NCBI GenBank assembly: GCA_022539475.1
Contig: VCMS01000083.1
Coordinates: forward strand, 116,758 to 180,757
DNA from: Gracilaria domingensis
Lineage: Eukaryota > Rhodophyta > Florideophyceae > Gracilariales > Gracilariaceae
Direction: 5' to 3'
Length of the DNA: 64,000 bases
In this document: positions 1 to 11,142 of the stretch, piece after piece
Position numbering within the stretch: the stretch's first letter is position 1
How the letters are laid out: every line of letters begins with the position of its first letter
Notes under the pieces: generated by a model
Told to the model about the DNA's origin: nothing
Database searches by the model: none
What the model saw: the letters and a program-made list of their open reading frames with translations, nothing else
Position numbers and translations under genes: made by a program

Positions 1-447
1 GCACCCTTCCTTTCCACTTCATCTTCCTTCTCCTCGCTCTTCGCCAACCCCCCACACACTGCCTCCTCCTTCCTCTCTGACACTCTCCCTTCTCTCCCAG
101 TATCATCCTCCTGTGCACCGCGCTTTACCCGTGCACACTCCTCCTCTTCTCGTTTCGGTGACGGCGTCTGCGGCACCTCCCTCCCCTCCAGCAGCGCCAA
201 CAGCTCCTCGTCCCTCACGTATCCGTTCAACATCGATCTCCTAATCGGCGCTGACCGTCGCAACACTGAAATCAAATCTTCAATTCGTAACGGCTCGATC
301 GGTCAAACCCTCACTGTCCCTGTCATCAGCCGTTCGCACGGCCCCTATCTCCGCTCGAATTCTGCACTACCCATCCGTTTTCGCGCCAAATTCTGCACCG
401 CACTGTACCCTGCACTCGTCTCCACTGGGCCCCTTTTCACTACTTAA
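1..447 (+). CDS. 3' end of an unidentified coding region, cut by the window edge
   Basis: Frame 1 is open from the first base to a TAA at 445-447, about 148 codons. The first half is serine-rich and pyrimidine-rich, where stop codons are rare by chance. The second half, from about base 205, has a more ordinary composition, including the stretch NIDLLIGADRR and an ending in STGPLFTT. I recognise no domain. The start lies outside the window or in an upstream exon. It could also be a chance open frame in C-rich DNA or part of a transposon. Confidence 0.3.
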   Translation, partial: APFLSTSSSFSSLFANPPHTASSFLSDTLPSLPVSSSCAPRFTRAHSSSSRFGDGVCGTSLPSSSANSSSSLTYPFNIDLLIGADRRNTEIKSSIRNGSIGQTLTVPVISRSHGPYLRSNSALPIRFRAKFCTALYPALVSTGPLFTT

Positions 448-547
448 ACTCCACCCTCTCTCATCCTCCCCTCTCATTTCTTCCCCCTTCTTCCCTCTAC
501 CTCCAAAACATGCCACCTACCTCTACGGAGAACACTGCGGCCTCTTC

Positions 548-818
548 CTACCGGAGATCTCTTCTCTTCTCTCACAACCTCCTTGGTTGAGGTTGTGGCA
601 AAAGCAGAAGAGATCTCCGCTAGGGAGACGACTGCCCGCCCTCGCTACCGGAGATCTGTTCTCCTCTCCCACAACCTCCTTGGTTGAGGTTGTGGCAGAA
701 GAAGAATATATCTTCGCTAGGGAGACGACTGCCGCCCCTCCCTACCGGGGACTTTTTCTTCTTTTCCCACAACCTCCTTGATTGAGGTTGTGGCAAAATA
801 TGAAAATGTCGCCGCTAG
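548..818. repeat. three tandem 76-77 nt hairpin repeats (period about 97 bp)
   Basis: Copies lie at 548-623, 645-720 and 742-818. Each begins CTACCGG, ends CGCTAG, and folds back on itself. The inner stem CACAACCTC / GAGGTTGTGG is identical in all three, with a loop of about 7 nt. The outer stem differs between copies but still pairs within each copy. In copy 1 the outer arm CGGAGATCTCTTCT pairs perfectly with AGAAGAGATCTCCG. In copy 3 both arms have changed together to GAC/GTC cores. No protein is evident here. Confidence 0.85.
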
Positions 819-1010
819 GGAGACGGCTTCGTTTGTGTCGCTGCTGATTAATTGTAATTGAGATTGTTGTTCAGATAGGAGATTATGATACAAGCTCTGC
901 CTGTGTTCATGTGGAGTGGATACGTTGTATGTCGTAAGGCTTTCAGTGTTTCTTGTCTATTTATTTAGTAACTATCTCTTCTCAATGTTTAAAGTACTTT
1001 AACTCTAGTC

Positions 1011-2459
1011 TTATCTATCTAACAGATGCCGAGTCCGGGGCCTAGGATGTTCACCGAGTGCACACAAGTACCGCTTGAGATTGATCCGTGGTGCATACTT
1101 CACAATACCGGAGCACAGAAGAAGCGAGACGAACAGAGTGTTTGTAAGAAGAGGGGGGATGCCTCGGTAGGGACCAAACGATGATGGTTCCAACGACTCA
1201 AAAAGAGTGTGCGCGAAGAACACTGGGACCACTCTGTGCATAAACAATCTCATGGACAGCAGTACATCTTGTAGAAATAGTGCCTTTCTGAACGAGGTCA
1301 GAACACAACATACGTATCGAGAGACTCTTCTCCATCGACTTTCAATCCTATGAAACAGTGGCACAATGTTGTTAAAGGTATTTTTGGTCGTAAGAAATAT
1401 ACACAGCGTATTCACCACGATAGCGAATAGGCCAAAGAAGAACCCAACCGGAAAGAATGCTATACACGCTGTTCTGGCAGACTCCATAATATTGACGGGA
1501 GGTGAACGAAGTTGATAGGTGACAGCGATACATAGATTGAGAGCAATAAGGCCACCTACACCTATACCCAAGTACTTATTCCTCAATGTCGCCGCAGTGC
1601 TCGTTGCATACGAAGGAGTCATCGGTCCCAGAGCTAATGTTCCATATCTTGCCGCATGCAAAGAGAAAGCCATGTCGAACAAGATTATGTGAAACATGGT
1701 CTCCAGAAAACTGTACAGAATGGTGAACCCCAGTTGAGAATGGCGAGACAAGCGTGGGAATAGAATTGCGTGGGTGAGGACCGGTTTTATGACTCCATAA
1801 AGCAATCCTATGGCCATTGAAGTTAATAAAGAAAAATACAACACAGACGTCGGTGAAGTCATCCTTAGAACATTCCGAGACTGTGACCTCGCGTACGATA
1901 TGTAATTGCAAAGAGCTTGGGAATTTATGATAGCATGCCTAAACGGTGGGTGCTCAAGAATATGTGCATGACAAGGTATTTCACGAAGTACTTCATAGAC
2001 TTCATTGAGATCATTCTGTAGTCCAGGAGTGATGAGCGACTGAACACCTCGAATGGTTGCTTCGTCCGTGTCCAGGTTGTACTTCAACTGCAGGCAGTCG
2101 TGGAAGGTTATGTAGGTCCTGTGGGCGAGTGCATCCAACTCGACACGGACTGGGCAGCGTCGATTGGGAAGCTGGAATTCCTTCACTTTGTGGATATTTC
2201 GGAAGATCATTGTAAAACAGTTTGGGTGGTTTGAAGTTGTACAGAAAGAAACGAGAGAAGAACGGGGAAGATCGACACCATGATATGCATATATGGAATA
2301 GGACTTGTGCGTCTTGTGAGTTTGAGTACGTATTGAAACACCTGTGCTTTTACATTCATTCACAGAATGAGGTACGAAGGTCTCGAAAGCTGCTTCTTCA
2401 TAAAAGAATGGATGAAATGATTCAGTTCTTGCTGCAATTATGATATGTGATAATGACAC
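1011..2459 (-). CDS. hypothetical multi-pass membrane protein
   Basis: An open frame of 482 codons. The N-terminal 200 residues are soluble, contain several Cys and His, and match no domain I recognise. Hydrophobic segments then lie near residues 203-225, 243-265, 297-318 and 333-356, with one or two weaker ones near 400-450, giving four to six likely membrane spans. The C-terminus is basic. The first ATG sits just after a sequence ending ATTGCAG, which resembles a 3' splice site, so the true start may be in an upstream exon. Function is unknown. The frame is uninterrupted and not repeat-like, so I regard it as a real host gene. Confidence 0.6.
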   Translation of the reverse strand: MSLSHIIIAARTESFHPFFYEEAAFETFVPHSVNECKSTGVSIRTQTHKTHKSYSIYAYHGVDLPRSSLVSFCTTSNHPNCFTMIFRNIHKVKEFQLPNRRCPVRVELDALAHRTYITFHDCLQLKYNLDTDEATIRGVQSLITPGLQNDLNEVYEVLREIPCHAHILEHPPFRHAIINSQALCNYISYARSQSRNVLRMTSPTSVLYFSLLTSMAIGLLYGVIKPVLTHAILFPRLSRHSQLGFTILYSFLETMFHIILFDMAFSLHAARYGTLALGPMTPSYATSTAATLRNKYLGIGVGGLIALNLCIAVTYQLRSPPVNIMESARTACIAFFPVGFFFGLFAIVVNTLCIFLTTKNTFNNIVPLFHRIESRWRRVSRYVCCVLTSFRKALFLQDVLLSMRLFMHRVVPVFFAHTLFESLEPSSFGPYRGIPPLLTNTLFVSLLLCSGIVKYAPRINLKRYLCALGEHPRPRTRHLLDR

Positions 2460-3076
2460 AAGTATGGATTATGGTACAATGCATGATCTGTAATAGCTCA
2501 CAGGAAGGTCAGGAGACGGTTCATAAATCCATTCCAACCCACCCCTATTCGTACTCATTCGTAACTCATGGTGTTTTATAAACATAAAACCAGTCATAAC
2601 GCTCAATATATCCTTATTATTCCCCTTTCTAAGCCTTTCTCCGGGCACAGATGATAAAAGAGATCATTCATATCTAAGCTTTTTAACCACTGTTCGGTTT
2701 TATGCACTACTATGAACGTTTAATGAAATTCTAGAATCTCCTTCTATCCTCCATTCATACCTTCGATAGGCATACATATGCAATATCACAATACTCTGAA
2801 TGACATGGGAGCTTTTGCTCTTCATGTGAGGGGAGCATAAAACCCCTCAGCCCTGAACTTTGTCCTCGACTCAGTGAAGGAAGTCCATGAAAGCATTACA
2901 AATCAGCCCGAATCAAGGCCAATGGTTTAGAACAACTGTTTCATTAGGCTCCAGTTGATGAAGAGCGTCCAGTACATACGTACACTATAGAGGAAAAAAA
3001 AAGGAGTTTACACTTTGATATCAATGTCCATTACGGTTTTATTCATAACGTTCTCTATGAAACATACGAGTTCACT
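2460..3076. other. intergenic, nothing recognised
   Basis: AT-rich spacer between two minus-strand genes. It should hold the upstream region of the membrane-protein gene and the 3' end region of the next gene. No ORF, repeat or RNA signature was seen. Confidence 0.6.
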
Positions 3077-4440
3077 TCAACCTGTCTTCTCGCTTTCCTT
3101 CACATAGCCATATAAACCAGCTACTAATCTAATTGTCCTATTAACATCGCCCACATTATCGAAAAGAGCTTGAACACCAGGGGGAGCATCGTCTCCCCTG
3201 ACGCGTACTCCCAACACACCCACACTATGCAAAGGACCATCACTCCATGCATTCCCAAACGTCACAACCTCATCGATGTCCACAAATTTCGGTTCATGAT
3301 CCACAAGATTACTTCCTCCACTACGTTTGGTATAGCGTTTGTCCACAATTTCACAAATCTCATCACCAGGATAGAATATCAGATTCTCCACATTCTTCAG
3401 TACCTCTGCAATCCCAGAATCAACTTCATCTCTCCACTCAAGCAGTTCGTTGTACACGAAAATCGGGAGTCTACTATCCTGTTTGCTCTCCACGTACCCT
3501 TTATCTTCTACTTTCACAATCCCATGCTTCTTATTCAACTCCCTCTCCAGAACAAGTAGTCCGTCAATACAGTCCTGCATCGTTTGGTCGTCAAAGTCAG
3601 CCGCCATCTCGCTATCGTCTGAGAAACGTATGTGGGCGCCGTGATTTGCTGATATACCAAACTTGTAATCCCGGAGCCCTTCCATTATCTCCTCCAACTC
3701 GAACACGTCCCCTCTCGTAGCAAACCCAAATCCTACTTTTTCATTAATGAACTTCATACATTCCACAACGTCTTCAGCGATACGTTCATTACCGGTCCTC
3801 AAAGTCCCATCTACAGCACTTAGAATGCCATATCCGTTTGAGAATATAAATTCCGCTAACTTCTCCGGAGAAGCAACCTTGAAATGTCTTTTACGCTCAG
3901 CCATTGTTACCAATACCTTTAACGTATCCTCTATGTCATGGACAGCAGCCCCATCCTCTTCCGTTTCAAACTCCCTCATCCTACGTCCCCCTTCTTAAGA
4001 ACTATTCAAACTGTCTCCGACATTCGTACACCCAATTGCTGGTGCCTAACGATACCGGAGACAGTTTCAAATTCGGACTAAGGCATGTCCGTCCATACGT
4101 CTGATGTGTTCCATTTGTACTCAAGTCAACTCATAATACTCTTTAATAGAAACTGAACCATTCATTCTTTGTACTAACCTCTTCGAGGTGCCCTGAGCCT
4201 CATAATGGGTACATCATCGTCACTGCTGCTTTCCAGAACCTCCAGTACGCCTGCATCCCCCTCCACACCAGCCTCCACAACCACTTCGTCTTCCTCTCCT
4301 TCATCGTATACGTCTGCAAGTTCATCCAACTCCTCCTCTTCTTCTTCTTCGCCACTCACAAAAGGCGGCCTAAATTCGCTATCATGTGGCAGGCGGGGGT
4401 GTAGCCCTCTTGCTGTCGCAGGAGGATGCGGGAAACAGAT
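3077..4440 (-). CDS. unknown acidic protein gene, at least two exons
   Basis: Two minus-strand open segments join cleanly across one intron. The 5' exon (4440-4179) has no ATG in frame and follows CAAACAG, a plausible 3' splice site, so an earlier exon is expected. It encodes a very acidic stretch of runs of Glu and an SSSDDD motif. It ends at GAAGAG before GTTAGT. The intron runs 4178-3994 (or -3991). The last exon (to 3077) continues in the same phase and encodes about 305 residues that I do not recognise. The first ATG of that exon (3979) would give a 300-residue protein if the join is wrong. Preservation of phase supports the join. Function unknown. Confidence 0.5.
4008..4067. repeat. inverted repeat inside the putative intron
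   Basis: Perfect 12-bp arms at 4008-4019 (AAACTGTCTCCG) and 4056-4067 (CGGAGACAGTTT), with a 36-nt loop and partial pairing continuing inwards. It lies between the proposed splice donor (4178) and acceptor (3994) of the neighbouring gene. Confidence 0.75.
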
Positions 4441-5212
4441 CTGTTTGTGAGTAATTGAATACTCAAAAAGAATTTAATACGTATGACATGCGTTGAAGAT
4501 GTTTTTGCTAAAATTAAAAATATATTAATTTCTTCAAAACGATTTAAAGGAAGGAAGCAGCTACACTGTTTACAGGGTTTCTGTTCCAGCAATGCGCGTA
4601 ACCCTACAGTAATGACAAAAGGCTACATTATTTTCGAACTTCCTATCTAGATCCGGCAACGGTAAGGTAACATCTTCAAAGGATATGTATGTTGATCTTT
4701 TTGCAATAATGTACCTTTGCATACTTTCAAAAGTAGTTCTTCAGATGATGTCAAAATGCTTCAATTTTTAGAACTCTACATGAGCAACCCACACAAGTTG
4801 AAGCACACACGAAAGATTAAACACTTTTCATGCAATTTTAATAGAGACCCGTAATATATACTCGTAATAAGTGAGATACCCACAATTCACCTTTGCATTA
4901 TCTTGGTAAATACGTAGTTTACAGCTATGTTCTTTATCCTGACTGTAGTGTAATTGATGCTCTACAAAACAGTCAATAATCCAGAGAGAGAGATTAAGGA
5001 ACAAACTCTTAGAGCGATGTTCAAGTTTTACGAATTCTGAAAGTTCACGTCATTTTCCATGGCAGAACTTGCAAATACTTTGTAGAACTTACAGCTACCT
5101 TTGACTAAGTTGAAAGATGACAGCAAGTCGGTTGTCATTGGCATTTTGAAGGCACTGAAGACGTTAATTTATTTCAGCCGGCGAATTTGGGAGACAAGAA
5201 AACATTCAAGCC
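4441..5212. other. AT-rich spacer, nothing recognised
   Basis: No convincing ORF. It should hold upstream exons or the promoter of the minus-strand acidic gene and the left boundary of the recombinase relic, but neither could be placed. Confidence 0.5.
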
Positions 5213-6191
5213 GTGCAGAACCGATCTGATTACCTTCGTCGTCGGATTGTTCCTCAATGTCTTTCGTTTTCTTGTCTCTTCCTTGCTAAGCGATGCATGT
5301 TGATTGTTTCTTTGCTTCGAAAAATAGAACACCCCCCCCAGGTTTGTCAATCTTCCGTTTCTGCAGAACTATTACTTCGTGCTTTTGCGCTTGATCCATC
5401 CCAAACTTGTCTAGCGTCAACGCCTTGTTCCCTTGTTTCCCTTCCGCATCCACAGCACACACGATCCCCCTCAAATACGTCCGATCTCTTTCACGATCGC
5501 CAACTTCTTTCTACTCTTAATGAAAATAACTGTTCACTACAGCGCCTGGCATCGTATGTAGATCCCCACGCGCCACGAAACTTCAGCACATTCGTCGACG
5601 CAGACGTTTTCTTCGAAGATAATCCACTTCTTGCAGCAACTTTGAAAGTACCAACACGACACAGACATGCAGTAGCATTAAACAGGTTTCTCTGCTCCGC
5701 GATCGCGCGCAACACCACTAACCCACCAATTGATCACATACTTGCCACATACATTCAGCACTCCCTCACTACAGATAACAGCCCAGGGAAACGACAAGAA
5801 ATGTCTAACCTTATATGTATACTTCTTATCATGATTCCGACACTGAAAGCCAACCTCGGCTTAACGAGAAGATGTCTCGAAGGTTGGAAACAAATCAAAC
5901 CAGCGCAATCCTCTGCCCCACTTACGCGACAAATGGCCCTCGGGTTTGCTTGGCAACTTACGAACGCTGGAAAATCCGATGTAGCAGACGTTCTTCTGCT
6001 CTCATACGCCGCACTTCTCTGATCAAGAGAAGCACTTGACCTCAAATAGGAAAATATGGCTCTTCCTGGCGATATTTGAATTTCCTCTTATGGACCTCGT
6101 ACTGCGGGTGTTAATATACTTGACGCGAAAACTGCATGCAGAACTGGTCGCTTTCAGTTTGTTCCCATTCGCGATCCAGATTGTAGTGCAG
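5213..6191 (+). pseudogene. tyrosine recombinase (phage-integrase-like) relic, interrupted
   Basis: The first 270 codons are open. Past the TGA at 6020-6022 the same frame continues to about 6191 with two more stops. The continuation has the family's core pattern: a helical LLLSYAALL, a stop where the catalytic box-A arginine is expected, then SREALDL, ALPGD, ILDAKT and QFVPIRDP. Tyrosine recombinases of DIRS/Crypton-type elements and related algal copies have the order LLR..E, ALPGD, AKTG, QFVPIRDP. The SAM-like N-terminal domain would lie at about residues 110-230. The C-terminal H-x-x-R and Tyr are missing, because a gypsy fragment begins at about 6192. Assignment rests on pattern, not alignment. 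Confidence 0.5.
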
Positions 6192-6843
6192 TGAGAGGCA
6201 CCGCCCTGACGGGTGCATAGTATTAGTTTATTTAGTTAGTGTGCACAGGGTGCACCTCGGGGTCCCACACGTGTAGGGTTGTGACAGTTGTCGTGTCGCC
6301 CTTCGGGACCCCCCCTTATAGGTAGATAGTTTATTATTTTCGACACGTGGCTTGTGCCCGTGGGAGGTGCACTTAAGCATCTCCCGCCGGGCAGAGCTCA
6401 TCGTGGTAAACCTCAAGCAACCCCTAGCCGATTCTTCCATCGTCTAGTTTCCCACAATGGTCATCCGACCATCACTACCGGTGATGCGCGCCTATCTCGC
6501 GCCCCGTTGTTAGCGTCTGTTGAGTGCTCCTTCGTCCTCGCTTGAGTGCCGCACACTTTATTCCTTTTGGAGGGCATAGTACGTTGTCACGGCCTGTAGC
6601 TGTACTACAACTGGTCTCCCGACTTAGAATTACCCTCTCGGGTCTTTTATGGTTAATCCGACCCTCACGGGATTCGCGTCGCCGCTTTCAAATCATTTCT
6701 TCCCTCTCGGGCCTTTCCGACCCGTCGCGGATCAATTGGTTGCGCCACTCCATCGCTTTTTCCCTCTAGGGTTTTCTCGAACTAGCCCGCATTTGGGTTC
6801 ATTTTGTCGCAAGCAGGAACAAAATTTCCCCCCGCGTACCGTT
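6192..6843 (+). other. LTR/leader-like non-coding region of element A
   Basis: GC-rich, no ORF that looks used. It is dotted with short hairpins: 6198-6216 (GCACC/GGTGC), 6241-6255 (GTGCAC-AGG-GTGCAC), 6471-6485 (ATCAC/GTGAT), and three copies of CCCTCTNGGG near 6630-6775. It leads directly into the gag start at 6844. Confidence 0.5.
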
Positions 6844-9057
6844 ATGGCTACCGCACCGGGATCTTCTCATGGACACGCCGGTCCTGCTCCACCCCATCGG
6901 GATAATGACGAAGTGCCGCCTGCTCCCGGTTCAGGGGCTCCGAGCACCCGAAGTACCCATGAAGGGATTCTGCCACGTGTGGAGGACCCGGAGCGCATAC
7001 TCTGTCAGTCCTCCCCGACCGACTTTCGGAACCGTCTCGAGGCCATGCGCCAGCATGCCTCTCGAGAAGCGACTCCGCAGCCGCAGACTCCCAGGGTAAC
7101 AGCGCCTGAGACGCTCATTGGGACCCCGCAACAACCCGCAGGGAGTGAGGTTCAACCCGTTACGGGAGAGCTACTCATCGCCCTGAGGCCACTCGTGGAG
7201 TCTATGGTGACACTCGAGGTCAAGCTCCGTACTCCCCACAGGGTTAATGCTGAAGTGGAGGGCCTGCTGGATACCCTTGTGCAGCGGGTCGTTTCTAAGA
7301 TGACCGTCACCGGAATTCTGGACATCGCTATTGCCACCAGTGTGCAAACTGAGGTACAGCGCCGTCTCCAGCTCTCTCCCATTTGGTATTAGCAACCTGT
7401 CAACCTTCAGCCGACCGTTTCGGTATGGCAACCGACCACTATCCCTGCCGAATATGAAGCAGATTCCAGACCCGGCAGGGACCCCAATATTGATAGACCC
7501 GACTTGGGCAGTTCCCTCCCAGGGAAGCAGAAGAGTACCGGTCGCGATTCCCACGTGGGTCGTGACAAAGGGAGGACCCGGAAGTCCCCAAGCCGACGCC
7601 GGAACTGGAGGAAGTCATCCAGCAAGGGTCGTGGGTTTTCCGACTCGGACGACTCGCAGTCTGACTCAGACAGGTCAGACGCAGTCGACTCGGACGACTC
7701 CGACCCCGAAGTGGACGCTTCGCATTTGCATCGTATTCGACCCAACAATAGGGACTTTTCAAAAGTGCTTAGCTTCAAGCACTATCGTTTAAACGACCGG
7801 AGTGGGCGTTACAACGCTTCGGTCTCTCGCGCAGTTGCCAAGCATGCGAAAGGCATGCAACTGCAAATGCCCTTGAAGTTCTCGGGCAAAGATCCAAGTT
7901 TGGTCTTACGGTTCTTAGCCGCGTTCCGGAATGCGTGTGATCAGAATGGTGTACACGAAGGAGCAGCCCTCTGGCTCTTTCGCTTCTTTCTGGAGCAACC
8001 CGCTAGGGACACAGTAACCGCCAAGATCACTGGCGAATCCGGGGCAGTGGTTGAGAAGAGTTCTGAACTCCTCTCGTCGTACCCCGAGGTGGTCAACTAC
8101 CTCCTTGAGGTTAACGCGATAGACGATGTCCTTTCGGAGGCCTACAACGACGTCATCACACACCGTCAGAGCTGAGCGGTGTCCGAACGCGAATTCGCTG
8201 ACCAATTGTGGACAAAGAACCTCCGATGCGGAAACATCTTCCCTGAGGGTCGCCTTAAGGCCCTCTTCGTCGAGGGATTGCTTCCCGCAATAAGGGCCGG
8301 TGTACGCATGTACTCGTCAACGCATCCCAAAGTGGTTTTCCGCCAGCTTGTCAGCTATGCCGAAGGGCTGGGTGATACCCATCGGGGAGGCAAGAAGTAC
8401 TTTAAAACACTGGACGCGGCGAAGAGCGCACAGACCCGACGGGTCTCATCGAAGGCTTCGCTGAATGTCTCAAATGACACTGATGAACCCGACTGGAGCG
8501 TGCATTTCGAAGACGAGGACGCCCTGGCCCTTGCTGTTCAACCAGCGGCGCCTCCTTCTACTCCTTCTTTCCCTTCTACGGATACTTCGACTCCGTCTGA
8601 GATACAAACCGGTCGGGATTTCAACTACACGTCCCCCAGGGTTAATTCAGTGACGCCCCCTCAGGCGCCATCATCGTATCGCGCGGTACCGAATTCGGAC
8701 AACGGAACGACTCCCTGTCATATCTGTCTGTCCACCTCTCGGCCTTGCTGCGAATGGCTCCCGCCCGAATACCGGAACACGTTGGTGCAACTTTGCGAGG
8801 CAAATTACCACCAACGTGTCGCCGAAGGGTACTATAAACCCCGCCAGGGACAGGCGCCACGTCAAAACCCAAGTAGGCAATTACCCTCAGGTCAGGCTGC
8901 AGCGCGGGACCGTTACCCGCAAGCGAGAGCGAACCCCGTGGGACGTGCTCCTGCACCTTCGCGGAGCTCTCAACAGGTCAATCAAATCCTCTCTTTTGAG
9001 GAGAGTCCTGGCGAGGACAGCACGATCCCGAAGGGAAACGAAACGGAGGAAGCGTAG
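6844..9057 (+). pseudogene. gag of element A, one frame with two in-frame stops
   Basis: From an ATG at 6844 (context CCGTTATGGC) a single frame runs to a TAG at about 9055, interrupted by TAG at 7390-7392 and TGA at 8173-8175. The open parts are a proline-rich N-terminus, a basic RS/SDSD-rich linker near 7540-7720, a gag-type helical core with LWLFRFFLEQPA and DQLWTKNLR on either side of the TGA, and a C-terminal CHIC/CCEW cluster that resembles a degenerate zinc knuckle. Gag forms the particle and binds element RNA. Both stops can be explained by single C-to-T changes. The protease frame overlaps the last part in another frame. Confidence 0.7.
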
Positions 9058-9185
9058 GGGCCACGCTTTCTTCTCGAGGTACGAGCCTCACCCCCTGGGC
9101 TGACTCAGAATCCAACCCACCACGGGATTCTGAGGAAACCCACACCAATAGTCCCCTTGGGTCTGATGATGAGAACGGCCCCGAT

Positions 9186-10127
9186 ATGGGTGCAGTTTTC
9201 ATTATGACCCGAGAGAATTATAAAGTCCATATGGAAGCGGGACTTACGAAGCGCACGACCAAAACCCTTCTGAGAATTCTGGACACTGGCGTTGGCCCGA
9301 ACATCATACATGCGAAGAATCTCCCACCTGGGTACGAACGTTTTCTCAACCGTCAACGCACCCCTCGGGTTTTCAACGCGTCGAAGGAACCCATGAACAT
9401 ACTGGGAACCATCGTGCTTCCAACCCGACTGGGAAATTTGCAGCAGCGCGTACCATTCCTGGTCGCCACGAATCTGGCAGCCGATGCCCTTCTGGGAACT
9501 TCATTCATCGACCGCCACGTCCGTGCGATCTATCCGCGCGAGCGCAAGGTTGCTTTTTATGGTGCACCACCTGTGGCCTTTGTCAGTGCTTCTCGAGGAT
9601 CCCTTGGGGATAAGAAGGTCTTAGACCAACTACCTCGGAACACTGTATCCAACAAGGTCCGCCTCGCTCAATCGCTTTCCATACCCCCTATGACCCAACG
9701 GGAAGTGCTAGTCACGTGTGAGACACCAGGATTGGTTTTCTTGCAGAACCACCTGAAAACGATCTCACGAGATCTTTCGCTCATGGCCAACGGTGTCATG
9801 AACATCATTCCGAACCGTCCCTTTAGGGTACTCGTCAGCAACTTCTCCCATTGGGAAGTTCGCATGCCCAAAAATATGGTCATTGGACTCGCTTTACCAG
9901 CCCCTCGCTTGCTAACAATACTTGAAGACGGTCCCAGTGGGTGTCGTCTTAAAGAAGGGGAGGGTACACCCAGCGAGGGCCTCGAACGCGATGATTCGGT
10001 TGAGAAGAATGACCCACAGGGAGTGAAAGACTGGCGCGAACTGGTCCAGATTGGTGAAGAGTTCTCTTCCCACAAGGGCCAAATTATCGACCTTCTACAG
10101 GACAGTTTGGCCAAAATTGGCGACTAA
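9186..10127 (+). CDS. retropepsin-like aspartic protease region of element A
   Basis: The frame is open from about 9060, where it overlaps the gag end, and has its first ATG at 9186. The active site reads LRILDTGVGPNIIH, a clear DTG motif, followed by the flap and a second beta-sheet segment ALLGTSF typical of retropepsins. This domain would cleave the Gag-Pol polyprotein. The C-terminal 150 residues have no domain I recognise but match the equivalent part of element D (AQS-IPP and ANGV motifs), so they belong to the family. The frame ends at 10127 before any reverse transcriptase, so the polyprotein is truncated. Confidence 0.7.
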   Translation: MGAVFIMTRENYKVHMEAGLTKRTTKTLLRILDTGVGPNIIHAKNLPPGYERFLNRQRTPRVFNASKEPMNILGTIVLPTRLGNLQQRVPFLVATNLAADALLGTSFIDRHVRAIYPRERKVAFYGAPPVAFVSASRGSLGDKKVLDQLPRNTVSNKVRLAQSLSIPPMTQREVLVTCETPGLVFLQNHLKTISRDLSLMANGVMNIIPNRPFRVLVSNFSHWEVRMPKNMVIGLALPAPRLLTILEDGPSGCRLKEGEGTPSEGLERDDSVEKNDPQGVKDWRELVQIGEEFSSHKGQIIDLLQDSLAKIGD

Positions 10128-11142
10128 CACCTTAAAAGGGTCATCGGGAGAGATTTTTAGAGCAAAAACCTGCGACAAGTGCAATGGGTAGAGATCCACC
10201 AGGATGTCCGAGTCCCGCTCCGTATACGGGATAGACTCAGCAATAGAGCCCTCTGTCCGTGCTCGAGTCGAGAGACAAGCCGGGTGTAAGACCGTAGACG
10301 GTGACTGACTATACCTACAGAGGTGAGATGCGAAGAACGATGTAGATCCAAAGATGGAGGTGGAAGTGGAACCAAAAATAAGGGGAAAAGGGAAACCGTA
10401 TCAACGGGGAAAAGCTCACAGTGAGACCCACCGGAGCGGAGCCACGGACCGTGCCAACCGGCGGAAACAGGTCCGAAGGCGGAGCGAGGCACACACAAGT
10501 TGTCGAAATAAACCCTATACAGGGGCGGAAGCGGTACCTGAACCAGGTGGACAGCAAGAAACAACGACGCACACCGAATAATAAAGACGCATAAAAACAG
10601 ACCGACGCAACGGTAAATACAGCAACAGATTCCAGAAATGGCAAGACAAATGCTTCTTAAATGACCCTGAGGGGTATTAGTGCTAAGACCAACCGTGGTT
10701 ACCCTCCGATAGGAGTAGTGAACCTACGTAGGTAGCGTGCTACTTGAACCCAATCCTCAACAGGATACGACACTATTGTCGACTCAGTTGTCCATTTAAT
10801 TGGAGGCTCAAGGGTGAGATCACCCGAGCATATATACTACACTACAGTACTACTGTGCACACCTCGATGAGGGTTCTACACGTGGATGACCCATTGTCAG
10901 GGGGCCGAGACCTCCCAACGGGCGTGGCACAAAATATCTAACTGCCAAATCCACCACGTGAACTACTACTACACTTGCCAAAAAAACTTCCTATGCAGGA
11001 TCCACCTACAACGGGTCCACTAAAACCATCACAAAATATCCCAAAATAAACGGGAGTTTTTATAACCATCTCCACGTCAGCATGGCGGCTTTCCATCTCG
11101 ATATGAGAATCATCCCTCATCCGATAGCGGAAATCCATTGCT
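10128..11142. other. decayed spacer between gypsy fragments A and D
   Basis: No usable ORF and no reverse transcriptase motifs. It may contain degraded linker or LTR sequence of either element, but I could not find matching terminal repeats. A long minus-strand frame at 10157-10564 shows no motif and looks like an antisense artefact. Confidence 0.45.

Larger units (their letters stand above)
6192..10127 (+). mobile_element. Ty3/gypsy fragment A: leader/LTR, gag, protease
   Basis: Composition changes abruptly at about 6192, where the recombinase frame is lost. Downstream are a GC-rich non-coding leader with small palindromes, a gag frame and an aspartic protease, all on the plus strand. No reverse transcriptase or integrase follows, so the element is truncated after the protease. 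No second LTR was found in the window, and the left boundary is inferred from loss of the host frame. Confidence 0.65.

Noticed and set aside
548-818. hairpin repeats as a CRISPR array or bacterial terminators
   Set aside because: Whole units are repeated including the intervals, only three copies, eukaryotic context.
10157-10564. minus-strand frame after the element A protease as an antisense gene like those in B and C
   Set aside because: No start context, promoter or motif, and it overlaps decayed polyprotein sequence.
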